Below are positions 8,717 to 16,889 of a stretch of 44,188 nt of DNA, piece by piece. Under the pieces are notes generated by a model. That model searched no databases. It saw only the letters and a program-made list of their open reading frames with translations, and was not told the DNA's origin. Both the position numbers and the translations under genes were made by a program. Source of the DNA: Bacteroidales bacterium (GTDB lineage Bacteria > Bacteroidota > Bacteroidia > Bacteroidales > VadinHA17). The first letter of the stretch is position 1; each line of letters begins with the position of its first letter. The stretch covers positions 1 to 44,188 of the forward strand of contig PMBC01000195.1 in assembly GCA_003152835.1 (NCBI GenBank), written 5' to 3'.

Positions 8717-9466
8717 ATGGAAACAAATAACGACTACAGAGGTGAGCATCGCTATCCCAGGCATGAACGTCATCATCTTACAAACAACAGGGTACTTATA
8801 GGAGTGGTCCTGGTCCTTGCAGGCATGTTCCTGGTTATCAGAAATACCGGGTTTTTCCCGGAATTCATTGATCATGTGATCTTCAGCTGGCCAATGCTTC
8901 TTATCACTATCGGTCTTATTATGACCCTGGGAGCTTCTGAAAAAACAGGAGGCATCATTGTAATGGCCGTCGGCGGGTTCTTCATGATTCCCCGGCTCTT
9001 TGAGGAAACATTTCACATGTACGACATGTTCTGGCCATCAATTTTCATTATCGTCGGTATAATCTTTATTGTCACCAAACGAAAGGGCTGGCATTCGGTG
9101 AGCATTTCCGGGACGTCGGGCGATGATTATATAGATTATGTTAATGTATTCAGCGGCGGCGAGCGCCAGATCCTTTCCGAAAATTTCAGGGGAGGCAAGA
9201 TTTCGTCAGTGTTCGGCGGTATTGAGCTTGATCTTACCAAAGCGAAGCTGGCCCCCGGCAGAAATGAACTCGAGATCGCGTGCGTTTTCGGTGGTGCCAC
9301 TATTATTGTCCCCGACAACTGGTATGTTACTATTGAAGTTACACCTGTCCTTGGAGGATTCAGCGACACCCGCAAAATTGCCCCGGGACGCCAAGTTGAC
9401 TCGGCAAGTCAGCTTGTGATCAAAGGCGCAGTGGTATTTGGCGGAGGTGAAGTAAAAAGTTATTAA
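8717..9466 (+). CDS. LiaF-like envelope-stress membrane protein
   Basis: This 249-aa protein begins with a His-rich cytoplasmic tail. A transmembrane half follows with about four helices (28-44, 52-68, 74-92, 96-114). The soluble C-terminal domain has repeated FGG turns (SSVFGGIELDL, CVFGGATIIV, PVLGGFSD, AVVFGGGEV), which form the beta-helical LiaF-type domain. In Firmicutes LiaF restrains the LiaSR two-component system. Here the next genes encode a kinase and regulator of a different (LytS/LytTR) class, suggesting an analogous arrangement. The gap to the kinase gene is 10 bp. Confidence 0.82.
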   Translation: METNNDYRGEHRYPRHERHHLTNNRVLIGVVLVLAGMFLVIRNTGFFPEFIDHVIFSWPMLLITIGLIMTLGASEKTGGIIVMAVGGFFMIPRLFEETFHMYDMFWPSIFIIVGIIFIVTKRKGWHSVSISGTSGDDYIDYVNVFSGGERQILSENFRGGKISSVFGGIELDLTKAKLAPGRNELEIACVFGGATIIVPDNWYVTIEVTPVLGGFSDTRKIAPGRQVDSASQLVIKGAVVFGGGEVKSY

Positions 9467-9476
9467 TCCTTAATAG

Positions 9477-10532
9477 ATGAAACATCCTGTCCTTGGCAAC
9501 AGGGTACGTCTGATAGTATGGTGGCTGGTCTGGCTTTTTCTTTCGCTGGGCCAGGCACTTTTATTTTACTATGCCTATGGCAGTTTTGTAAATATCAGCA
9601 TCATCGACTCCATAACGTCATTGCTTCTTTTTTCGGGAATTGCATTGTCGCTCTGGTACCCCTTCACCTTCTTCAACAAAAGCGAAGCAAAACCATCCTC
9701 TCTCATTATGAACCTTGTCCTCACCGGGGCCATCTCTGTGACTCTCTGGATAATAATCACAAAGCTGGTGATGATCCTGGTTCTTCCGCAGGAAAATAAT
9801 TACCAGCGGTACTGGGATGCCACTTTCCCTTACAGGGTGGGAACCGGGGTTGTCATCTATGCAATAATAATCCTTACATACTTCCTCTTTGCAAGCCTTA
9901 CAAACCTGTCAGAGAAGAGTGCCCGCGAGGCTAAGCTCGAAAGCCTGGTAAAGGAGACCGAGCTTAAAATGCTGAGGTCACAGATCAATCCCCATTTCCT
10001 TTTCAACAGCCTTAATTCAATAAGCTCCCTTACCGTTACCGATCCTGAAAAGGCCAGAAGCATGGTGATAAAACTTTCTGATTTCATGAGGTATGCCCTC
10101 TCAAGGAAGGATGAACAGCCTGTTTCTTTCAGGAGCGAACTTGATAACCTGAGGGTCTATCTGGATATAGAAAAAGTCAGATTTGGCGACAGACTTTCTA
10201 CTGAAGAACATATCGAAGGCGTAACACTGGAGGCAAAAATCCCCATGATGCTTCTTCAGCCGCTTTATGAGAATGCTGTTAAACACGGGGTATACGAAAG
10301 CACAGGCAGTGTCAGTATTGTAACAACTGCCGGAGTGTCCGAAGGTATACTTGCAATCACTATCAGCAATAGCTACGAGAACGGGGTCTCACCGGCAAAG
10401 GGAACCGGCACCGGGTTGCTGAATGTATCAAGAAGGCTCGAACTCACTTATGGCAACAGGGCTTCCGTCAGGACTGAAAAAAAGGATGGAGTGTTTACTG
10501 TGAACCTTTACATGCCGGCAGAATTTGCATAA
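9477..10532 (+). CDS. LytS-type sensor histidine kinase
   Basis: This 351-aa kinase has four N-terminal membrane helices (about 11-33, 42-62, 78-104, 123-143) without a large external domain, followed by a His_kinase/HATPase module. The phospho-acceptor is His173 in LRSQINPHFLFNSLNS. The ATP-binding parts include LLQPLYENAVKHG (N box) and GTGTGLLNVSRRL (G box). The compact membrane sensor resembles intramembrane-sensing kinases. The LiaF-like protein encoded just upstream is a likely partner and the LytTR regulator 21 bp downstream is the likely target. Confidence 0.93.
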   Translation: MKHPVLGNRVRLIVWWLVWLFLSLGQALLFYYAYGSFVNISIIDSITSLLLFSGIALSLWYPFTFFNKSEAKPSSLIMNLVLTGAISVTLWIIITKLVMILVLPQENNYQRYWDATFPYRVGTGVVIYAIIILTYFLFASLTNLSEKSAREAKLESLVKETELKMLRSQINPHFLFNSLNSISSLTVTDPEKARSMVIKLSDFMRYALSRKDEQPVSFRSELDNLRVYLDIEKVRFGDRLSTEEHIEGVTLEAKIPMMLLQPLYENAVKHGVYESTGSVSIVTTAGVSEGILAITISNSYENGVSPAKGTGTGLLNVSRRLELTYGNRASVRTEKKDGVFTVNLYMPAEFA

Positions 10533-10553
10533 ATAAATCTTCTCAATCATAAA

Positions 10554-11306
10554 ATGAAAAAATTAAAAACAGTTATAATCGATGATGAAGCTCCGGCGAG
10601 GGAACTACTGAAATATTATCTTAAAGATGCTCCCGTGATTGACATTATTGCAGAATGCGCTGACGGGTTTTCGGGTTTAAAGACTATCTCCGAATTAAAG
10701 CCGGATCTGGTATTTCTCGATATCCAGATGCCCCGGCTTACCGGTTTCGAATTAATTGAGGTCATGACTGAGAAGCCGTCAATAATCTTTACCACGGCGT
10801 ATGATCAGTTCGCAATCAAGGCATTTGAAATGAATGCTGTGGATTATCTCTTAAAACCCTTCCCGAAGGAACGCCTTTATGAAGCCATTGATAAAGTGAT
10901 TGCAAGGTCCGGTCCGGAAAAATCAGAAAGAATTGCCCCCTCCAGACTTCTCGAAAAAATGCCTGAACAAGCCGGTCTGATAAACCGGATTGTAGTCAGA
11001 AAGGGAAATGCAATAAATCTTATTCCTATAGACCAGGTGCGCTATATTGCAGCCGAGGACGATTATGTGATGGTTTACCATTCAACCGGAAAGGCTCTTA
11101 AGCAGCAGACAATGAAGTTTTATGAAGATAACCTTCCGGGCACTGATTTTGTTAGGGTGCACCGTTCATATATCGTCCGGATACAGGAGATCAACCGTAT
11201 CGAACCGTACGGAAAAGACAATCATATCGCAATTCTTAAGTCAGGCGACAAGCTGCCGGTCAGCAGAGCCGGATATAAGCACCTGAAGGAAGAGTTGAAC
11301 TTTTAA
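10554..11306 (+). CDS. LytTR-family response regulator
   Basis: This 250-aa regulator has a receiver domain (residues 1-120) with acidic pair Asp10/Asp11, phospho-acceptor Asp56 in LVFLDIQMP, Thr80-81 and Lys101 in DYLLKPF. A LytTR DNA-binding domain follows (about 147-248), with IRYIAAEDDYVMVYH-type and FVRVHRSYIVRIQEI motifs. All catalytic residues are intact. It ends the four-gene operon and is convergent with yidD, 40 bp away. Targets are not visible here, though autoregulation of the operon is common in this class. Confidence 0.95.
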   Translation: MKKLKTVIIDDEAPARELLKYYLKDAPVIDIIAECADGFSGLKTISELKPDLVFLDIQMPRLTGFELIEVMTEKPSIIFTTAYDQFAIKAFEMNAVDYLLKPFPKERLYEAIDKVIARSGPEKSERIAPSRLLEKMPEQAGLINRIVVRKGNAINLIPIDQVRYIAAEDDYVMVYHSTGKALKQQTMKFYEDNLPGTDFVRVHRSYIVRIQEINRIEPYGKDNHIAILKSGDKLPVSRAGYKHLKEELNF

Positions 11307-11346
11307 ATCATTCGTGGCAACCAGATCTTTAAAATATCTCTAGTTT

Positions 11347-11655
11347 TCATCTTTTCAGTCTATTTTCTTTTTTGCTCTTCAAAACCGATATTGAAAATGG
11401 CCTGTATCGCTTAACTCTGATTAGCGGTACCGGATCGTAGCCATGCGTTCCTCCCGGACGGCACCTCAGTATCCTATTGAGTCCCATGGCAAAACCCGCA
11501 AAAGGTCCGTGGATCTTAAGAGCATCAATCATATAATGAGAGCATGAGGGGACATGACGGCATGAAGGTCTTAAAAATGGAGAGATTGAGTACCTGTAAA
11601 AATGCACAGGCAGCGCAAGAAGAAAGGATAATATCTTTTTTATTTCTTTTGCCAC
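11347..11655 (-). CDS. yidD: Membrane protein insertion efficiency factor YidD
   Basis: This 102-aa protein carries the YidD signature: [20 protein letters not shown] near residues 20-39, followed by [13 protein letters not shown] and [17 protein letters not shown]. The three Cys and the RPGG turn are conserved. YidD assists YidC/Sec in membrane protein insertion. The start appears to be GTG (11653-11655). It is separated from rnpA, which lies at 38.3 kb in this window and is its frequent neighbour. A basic tail ([11 protein letters not shown]) extends the C-terminus. Confidence 0.95.
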   Translation of the reverse strand: MAKEIKKILSFLLALPVHFYRYSISPFLRPSCRHVPSCSHYMIDALKIHGPFAGFAMGLNRILRCRPGGTHGYDPVPLIRVKRYRPFSISVLKSKKENRLKR

Positions 11656-11685
11656 CCCTCAAAGATAGCAAAAACGGAGTTTTTG

Positions 11686-12495
11686 TTATCTTCCTTCCAC
11701 TTCAAGCCACCTGGTGTACTTGTGAATTGACCTGATAATTGCCCAGATAATTACTGCGGCAATGAAGAGTATTAACCAGGTCCGGGTAAAGTATATCCGT
11801 TCTGAAAGATAGAAGTTCCTGAAAACATCGAGCACGAAAAAGATCACGAAGATGTTCACAAAACTGTTGTATTCCCTTTTGAGCACGTTGCGTACTGAGT
11901 ATGGAAGCTTTGACGGAATATATTTTATTGAAAAGGGAATAAATGACCCGACTTTCTCAGACCATTTATCGTAAGCATCTCCGAATTTTCTTCTCAGGAA
12001 CTGCTCCTCGGCAAACATTATCCGCTCATAATAGAGCCAGTAAACAAGACAGAAAACCACGATGAACCAGGCTGACCGCAGAAAAAGAACAGGGCCCAGC
12101 CACATGAAAAAATTGCCGACATAGAGAGGATGCCTTACTATGGAATAGACTCCTGTAACGTTCAGCTCGTCAGCAATCTGGCCAGCTTCAGTGTTGCGTC
12201 CTGATGTATTCTTCGGAGCAAAGCCGACAGTAATAATTCGCATTACCTCTCCCAGCAGGCTGATCCCAAGGAAGATCATCTCATCCCTCAGATCAAAAAG
12301 GATTGCCTGCCTGTTGCCCAGGTACATCATCACCAGGCCTGCGGCTATTAAAATTACCGGCAGCCAGCCTCTTCTTTTAAAGAGCCAGTTCCCGCTGTTT
12401 TCAAATTCGTGCACGAGTGCCATAAATACTAATATTGCTGCGGCAAAAGTAGAAAATTTCCAGAAACTCAGTTTTATGTGAATAAATGAGACCAT
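11686..12495 (-). CDS. Isoprenylcysteine carboxyl methyltransferase (ICMT)-like membrane protein
   Basis: This 269-aa protein has five or six membrane helices and the ICMT/PEMT-type motif YSIVRHPLYVGNFFMWLG (about residues 126-143), with EEQFLRRKFGDAYDKW further on. Such proteins methylate membrane substrates using SAM, but bacterial members have no proven substrate in most cases. An unusual C-terminal extension with two further hydrophobic stretches (about 209-226 and 236-256) follows the core. It sits 30 bp from yidD on the same strand. The substrate is unknown. Confidence 0.82.
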   Translation of the reverse strand: MVSFIHIKLSFWKFSTFAAAILVFMALVHEFENSGNWLFKRRGWLPVILIAAGLVMMYLGNRQAILFDLRDEMIFLGISLLGEVMRIITVGFAPKNTSGRNTEAGQIADELNVTGVYSIVRHPLYVGNFFMWLGPVLFLRSAWFIVVFCLVYWLYYERIMFAEEQFLRRKFGDAYDKWSEKVGSFIPFSIKYIPSKLPYSVRNVLKREYNSFVNIFVIFFVLDVFRNFYLSERIYFTRTWLILFIAAVIIWAIIRSIHKYTRWLEVEGR

Positions 12496-12641
12496 GACTT
12501 TTACTCAATGTCACTTTTCAGGCACTTATGAATTTTCGGATTAACCTCAAATTTTTCAAAAAACAAATATTTGAACTGGTTTGAACGTTTATTTTAGAAA
12601 GTATTTCTATCTTTATCAGTTGTACTTAAAACATTTATGCA
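12496..12641. other. Divergent intergenic region between ICMT-like gene and GH16-like gene
   Basis: These 146 bp are A/T-rich and contain no ORF. A TATCTTTA box at 12608-12615 is one base from the TAnnTTTG -7 consensus and could serve the plus-strand GH16-like gene. TTTG at 12580-12583 is too far (24 nt) for an ideal -33 box. Confidence 0.4.
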
Positions 12642-14057
12642 ATGGCAAGTCTCAAGTTTCTATTGGGTTTGATCCCGTCAACTGCTAAAATCGAACAGGC
12701 CGAGAAGGCTCTGACAACTGAATTTGACAAGCTCAGTGCTTTCGCCGGGTCAGATACCCTGAAAAAATTCACGGAACTAAAGGAATTAGTCACATCATCC
12801 TCATTCAATCAGAAAAAGAAAGAGATTGAATCCTTAAGCTTCAAGGGTTCTGAGGAGTATGCCAGGGAGAAAGAGTTTCTTTCTCTCCAGAAAGCAAAGG
12901 ATATAGTACTCTATTTCGGAACTATCGGCGGATCGTCCCTGAAGAAATTCCAGGAACTTGACGGATCTGAAAAAATTAAAGGATATGAATCCCTTGAAAA
13001 GCTTGTCCAGTCCCTGGAGTTCAGGCAAAAAGCAAAAGCAAAAGATTTCAGGGGGTCAGATGACGACAAGAAGCTCCAGGAATTCAACAGGCTTAAAACA
13101 AGTTCAGAGATTAAGGAATATTACGCCTTTAAAAAATCGAAGGAGTATTCGAACTTCCTGAATACCGATGGATCAACCCGCCTTGCCAGGTATAATGAAC
13201 TTAAGGAATATGTCGCTACTCCGGAATTCAAGGAAAAGAAAAACTATCTCCTCGATAAAAAAAGATTTGAAAAGAACGATATGTTCAAGAAGCTTCAGGA
13301 GTTCGACAAGCTGAAGAAGGATGAGGATATTCTATGGTACTTCAAAGTGAAGGATTCAAATAAATTTGATATTCTCAAGAACCGGGAGCTTACTTTCAGT
13401 GATGAATTTGACGGAGATAAGCTTGATGCAAAAATATGGCTTACAAACTATTACTGGGGTGATAAGATGCTGCACGATAATTATTCCGTTGAGAATGACC
13501 TTCAGGCTTATACCGAAAAAGATAATTTCGAGATAAGGAACAGCCTCCTCAAGATCATTACAAAACCTCAGAAAGTCCAGGGTAAAGTATGGACCAGTAC
13601 CGACGGTTTCAAATCAAAGGAATTCGCTTTCACTTCCGGGCTTATTAATACCGGGAAAAGCTTTAGGCAGAAATACGGAACATTCAGTGCAAAGATCAAG
13701 CTTGGCGATCCTTCAGCCAAATCAGCATTCTGGATGCTTGCCAATAAGATAACCCCGCATATTGATGTATGCCGGACAGCAAACGGCAAGGTGGCAGCAA
13801 ACTATTTTGCATCTGTCAATAAAAAGGTAAAGGGATCCGTCGCGGCAAAATTCGCAAATGATTTCTACATTTTCACCCTCGAGTGGAGCGCCGATAAGCT
13901 GGTATGGAAAATCAACGATACCGTCCTCCTTACACAGACATCAGATGTTCCGCAGGAGCCGATGTATATCCTGTTTTCCGGGGGTCTGGACAAACCTGTT
14001 AACAGCATGATCGCAATGGAGATCGACTGGGTGAGAGTATATCAGCCGAAGAAATGA
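12642..14057 (+). CDS. Helical-repeat protein with C-terminal GH16-like domain lacking catalytic glutamates
   Basis: This 471-aa protein has no evident signal peptide, so it is probably cytoplasmic. Residues 38-247 are Lys/Glu-rich helical repeats built on a pattern like LKKFTELKELV or LKKLQEFDKL, with recurring EFxxKK and IxxYF steps (about six short units, or three longer ones starting near 39, 99 and 180). Residues 248-468 fold like GH16: LTFSDEFDGDKLD, ENDLQAYTEKDNFEI, SAFWMLA and MEIDWVRVYQP. Active GH16 enzymes have ExDxxE; here the site reads HIDVCR (373-378), so both glutamates are replaced. It is most likely a non-catalytic carbohydrate- or protein-binding protein. Its gene stands alone, bounded 3' by a palindromic repeat that includes its stop codon. 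Confidence 0.82.
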   Translation: MASLKFLLGLIPSTAKIEQAEKALTTEFDKLSAFAGSDTLKKFTELKELVTSSSFNQKKKEIESLSFKGSEEYAREKEFLSLQKAKDIVLYFGTIGGSSLKKFQELDGSEKIKGYESLEKLVQSLEFRQKAKAKDFRGSDDDKKLQEFNRLKTSSEIKEYYAFKKSKEYSNFLNTDGSTRLARYNELKEYVATPEFKEKKNYLLDKKRFEKNDMFKKLQEFDKLKKDEDILWYFKVKDSNKFDILKNRELTFSDEFDGDKLDAKIWLTNYYWGDKMLHDNYSVENDLQAYTEKDNFEIRNSLLKIITKPQKVQGKVWTSTDGFKSKEFAFTSGLINTGKSFRQKYGTFSAKIKLGDPSAKSAFWMLANKITPHIDVCRTANGKVAANYFASVNKKVKGSVAAKFANDFYIFTLEWSADKLVWKINDTVLLTQTSDVPQEPMYILFSGGLDKPVNSMIAMEIDWVRVYQPKK

Positions 14058-14183
14058 CCCCCGTCCGTCAGCCGACGGACTGCCCCCTGAAGGGGGCCTA
14101 ATACTCAGATATCTAATTAATTATCTTATGTTTAGGATTTAACCCCCCTTTAGGGGGGAAGACGCTTAGCGTCTGGGGGGTCA
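14055..14183. repeat. 129-bp composite palindromic repeat
   Basis: The element runs from TGACCCCC to GGGGGGTCA, which are inverted ends. Inside are four perfect hairpins. GTCCGTC (14063-14069) pairs with GACGGAC (14074-14080). GCCCCC (14082-14087) pairs with GGGGGC (14092-14097). CCCCCC (14143-14148) pairs with GGGGGG (14153-14158). AGACGC (14160-14165) pairs with GCGTCT (14169-14174). The GH16-like gene's TGA stop (14055-14057) is the element's first triplet. The CCCCTGAAGGGG core also occurs at the fabH end. It fits a mobile or amplified intergenic repeat, and could terminate transcription. Confidence 0.72.
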
Positions 14184-14235
14184 GCTTTCTGTAACTTTTC
14201 AGGTTTTCAACCGTCTTTGCATTGTAATATGTTTT

Positions 14236-14721
14236 ATGACAGTCAGGGAATACAACATAGCTGTGGAGAAATTTGCCGATGCCGTGTATCGTTTTATCCG
14301 TGCTGACCTGAAGGATGATGACCGGGCAAATGATATCGTGCAGGACAGCTATGAAAAGCTCTGGCGTCATGTTGCTGAAATAGAATACAGAGTCGTAAAA
14401 TCATGGCTTTTTTCGACAGCCTATCATGCTATGATCGACTTAATCAGAAAGGAAAAAAGAGTTACCCAGCTCACGGAGTCGCATGAAGCAGATCTGTTAA
14501 TTAATTCACAGTACTCCGACCTGAATGAAATCCTTCATGCTGCGCTGTCGCGGCTTCCTGAACAGCAGAAATCGGTTGTCCTCCTTCGTGACTATGAAGG
14601 ATACAGCTATGAAGAAATTGGAGAAATAACCGGCCTTACTGAAGCACAGGTTAAAATTAATATTTACAGGGGCAGAATTGCCCTTAAGAGTTACATTGGA
14701 AAGATTGAAACTGTAATATAG
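14236..14721 (+). CDS. ECF (sigma-70 family) RNA polymerase sigma factor
   Basis: This 161-aa protein has region 2 (about 15-80; ANDIVQDSYEKLWRHV and VKSWLFSTAYHAMIDLIR) and region 4 (about 100-152; LSRLPEQQKSVVLLRDYEGY, YEEIGEITGLTEAQVKINIY). There is no region 1 or 3, as in ECF sigma factors. It recognises special promoters in response to an external or envelope signal. It is followed after 2 bp by a membrane protein with anti-sigma-like modules and then a beta-barrel gene. A TAACTTTT box at 14192-14199 is a weak -7 candidate. Confidence 0.94.
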   Translation: MTVREYNIAVEKFADAVYRFIRADLKDDDRANDIVQDSYEKLWRHVAEIEYRVVKSWLFSTAYHAMIDLIRKEKRVTQLTESHEADLLINSQYSDLNEILHAALSRLPEQQKSVVLLRDYEGYSYEEIGEITGLTEAQVKINIYRGRIALKSYIGKIETVI

Positions 14722-14723
14722 TC

Positions 14724-15806
14724 ATGAAGCCCGACAGATCAAACTACGAAACATGGTTAATCGACTGGCTCGACGGAACTCTCACCGCTCATCAGACGGA
14801 CGAGCTCATGGCTTTTCTAGATGAGAACCCTGATATCAGGGAAGAAGCAGATTCACTCATGCTTGCCAGGATCTCTCCTGCCAGAGATTCTTTTCCCGGG
14901 AAGGAAAAACTGCAGAGATCTTCTGCAGATATAATAACCTCACAGGTAGAATATCTATCTGCTGCATACCTTGAAGGTGATCTCTCAGCGGAGCAGGAAG
15001 CTGACCTGAGACAAAATATAGAAATGAACCCGAAGAACAGGATCATCTTCGACAAAATCCAGAGAACAAAGCTTGCGCCACCCGTGGTTCATTACATGAA
15101 CAAAAGCAGCCTTAAGAGAATTACACTAGCTGCAAAAATTGCAAGGTTCTCAGTGATCGGACTAAGTGCCGCAGCAGTTATATTATTTCTGATATTTTAC
15201 CATATGTTACTCCCGCGGCCTGCTGCAGAAAACAGCGCTGTGGTTGCTGCCACGACACCGGTAACGATTTACGTGCATCAGCCCGTTATCTTCAGTGACA
15301 GGAATAAAATTCAAACCCCGTCAAGGGCTGAAAAGATAGGTGTGAAAGCCGGCACGGATATTCTTTCTCCTGCAGCCATCCAAACTGCTGCTCTGCAAAA
15401 TTTACAGGATTCAATGGCAACTATGAAAAGAGCAGAGGGACCGGAGTCTATAGCCTTCACCAGCATGCCGGTAACCAGTATGCGCTCAGAAGATACTGAC
15501 CCGTCCCTGATTGCTTCAACAATAAATTATGCGGAACCTGTTTACGATGATGAAAGAAGCCGGCTAAGCAGGTTCATTGCCAGAACTTTCCGCGAAAAGA
15601 TCCTCAAAGAAAAGAAGATCAGCGATGAGCCCTTGAAAACGTATGAGGTTGCTGAGGCAGGTATCGACGGGCTTAACAAGCTGCTTGGCTGGCAGATGGC
15701 TCTCGTAAAAACAAATGATGAAGCAGGGGAACTGAAATCTGTTTATTTCAGTTCGAAAGCACTCAAATTCAATGCACCTGTCAGAAAAACTACTGCATCG
15801 CAGTAA
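14724..15806 (+). CDS. Probable transmembrane anti-sigma factor
   Basis: This 360-aa protein begins with two similar short modules. Residues 8-43 contain WLIDWLDGTLTAHQTDEL and FLDENPDIREE. Residues 75-110 contain AAYLEGDLSAEQEADLRQ and MNPKNR. This YLDG...NP pattern is common in anti-sigma factors of Bacteroidota. A single membrane helix follows (about 143-163), then a roughly 195-aa C-terminal region likely outside the inner membrane. It starts 2 bp after the sigma gene, implying co-translation and direct control of that sigma factor. No zinc-binding HCC motif is present. The binding function is inferred, not proven. Confidence 0.75.
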   Translation: MKPDRSNYETWLIDWLDGTLTAHQTDELMAFLDENPDIREEADSLMLARISPARDSFPGKEKLQRSSADIITSQVEYLSAAYLEGDLSAEQEADLRQNIEMNPKNRIIFDKIQRTKLAPPVVHYMNKSSLKRITLAAKIARFSVIGLSAAAVILFLIFYHMLLPRPAAENSAVVAATTPVTIYVHQPVIFSDRNKIQTPSRAEKIGVKAGTDILSPAAIQTAALQNLQDSMATMKRAEGPESIAFTSMPVTSMRSEDTDPSLIASTINYAEPVYDDERSRLSRFIARTFREKILKEKKISDEPLKTYEVAEAGIDGLNKLLGWQMALVKTNDEAGELKSVYFSSKALKFNAPVRKTTASQ

Positions 15807-15858
15807 CTTTTTCCCGCCCTCCACCGTCACAGCATAAGAAACATTTAAATTGATAATC

Positions 15859-16809
15859 ATGAAAAAAATTGTAATAACAGCGCTGCTTACGATTATACTT
15901 ATTCAGGGCTTCAGCCAGGTGTCTTCGGCTGAGAAAAAAGGAGACGGGAAAGCAGCAACTGCCGCAGATTCAAACAGCATAACAAAGGTGGTAGTCGGCC
16001 AGGACAGGCTTGCAATTGCAGATAATGGCAATAAAATTAATGTCAGGGTTGGCAACAGGGGATTGACTATCCTTGAATCGCTCGAAGGGAAACTCCCAAA
16101 AATTGAGGTTGAAAAATATAATGACAATTCATCATTTTATAAAGATCAGGATGATAATAAGGATTCAAAGGGACACAGAAGAACCCATTTCAGGGGTCAC
16201 TGGGCAGGATGCGAAATCGGATTTAACAATTATGTGACCGACAATTACAACTTTTCGCTGCCGGCCGGGATTGAATATATGTCGCTTAATTCCGGGAAAG
16301 CGATGAACTTCAACCTAAATTTTTCGCAGCTGAGCATAGGACTTGGAAGGCATATTGGTTTTGTGACCGGCCTCGGCCTTAACTGGAACAACTACAGGTT
16401 CGACGGGAATAATAACATTCTGAAAGATGCCAGTGGTAATATTATTAATGATCCTTATAGCGAAACGCTTAAAAAATCAAAGCTGGCTACCCTCTATCTT
16501 GACCTCCCGGTTCTGTTCGAGGTCCAGATCCCGACCGATCACCAGCGTATTAACATTGCTGCAGGACCTATAGGCGCTATCAAGATAAGCTCTCATTCCA
16601 AAATGGTATTTGAAAACGGCGACAAGGTAAAATCTGACGGCGATTTCAGCCTCAATATGCTTCGGTACGGGGCAACTGCACGTATAGGGTACGAGAATTT
16701 TGAGATCTATGGCACCTACTATATGACTCCTCTTTTCAAACATGGAAAAGGTCCGGGAGGAGTTGATCTCTTTCCGTTTGAGATCGGACTTGCATTCTCA
16801 ATTAACTAA
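15859..16809 (+). CDS. Outer-membrane beta-barrel family protein
   Basis: This protein of 316 aa has a signal peptide (MKKIVITALLTIILIQGFSQ) and a low-complexity linker with Asp/Asn-rich sequence (DNKDSKGHRRTHFRGHW). Its C-terminal half of alternating aromatic strands (NFNLNFSQLSIGLGRHIGF, LYLDLPVLFEVQI, IGYENFEIYGTYY) is typical of PorT/OmpA-like barrels. The ATG at 15859 is preferred over a TTG three codons upstream. It follows the anti-sigma gene by 52 bp and is probably part of the same regulon. Confidence 0.82.
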   Translation: MKKIVITALLTIILIQGFSQVSSAEKKGDGKAATAADSNSITKVVVGQDRLAIADNGNKINVRVGNRGLTILESLEGKLPKIEVEKYNDNSSFYKDQDDNKDSKGHRRTHFRGHWAGCEIGFNNYVTDNYNFSLPAGIEYMSLNSGKAMNFNLNFSQLSIGLGRHIGFVTGLGLNWNNYRFDGNNNILKDASGNIINDPYSETLKKSKLATLYLDLPVLFEVQIPTDHQRINIAAGPIGAIKISSHSKMVFENGDKVKSDGDFSLNMLRYGATARIGYENFEIYGTYYMTPLFKHGKGPGGVDLFPFEIGLAFSIN

Positions 16810-16834
16810 AGCATTGCATATTGCTATCAGAGTA

Positions 16835-16865
16835 TTTGATTCCTGCCATTTACAGAGTATCTTTG
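16835..16865 (+). promoter_or_regulatory. Bacteroidota-type promoter for the ThiF/MoeB-like gene
   Basis: TTTG at 16835-16838 and TATCTTTG at 16858-16865 are separated by exactly 19 bp. This matches the Bacteroidota -33 (TTTG) and -7 (TAnnTTTG) consensus. The transcript would start near 16872, 18 nt before the ATG. It is the clearest promoter in the window. Confidence 0.8.
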
Positions 16866-16889
16866 CAATGATCAACCTCAACTTGGAGA

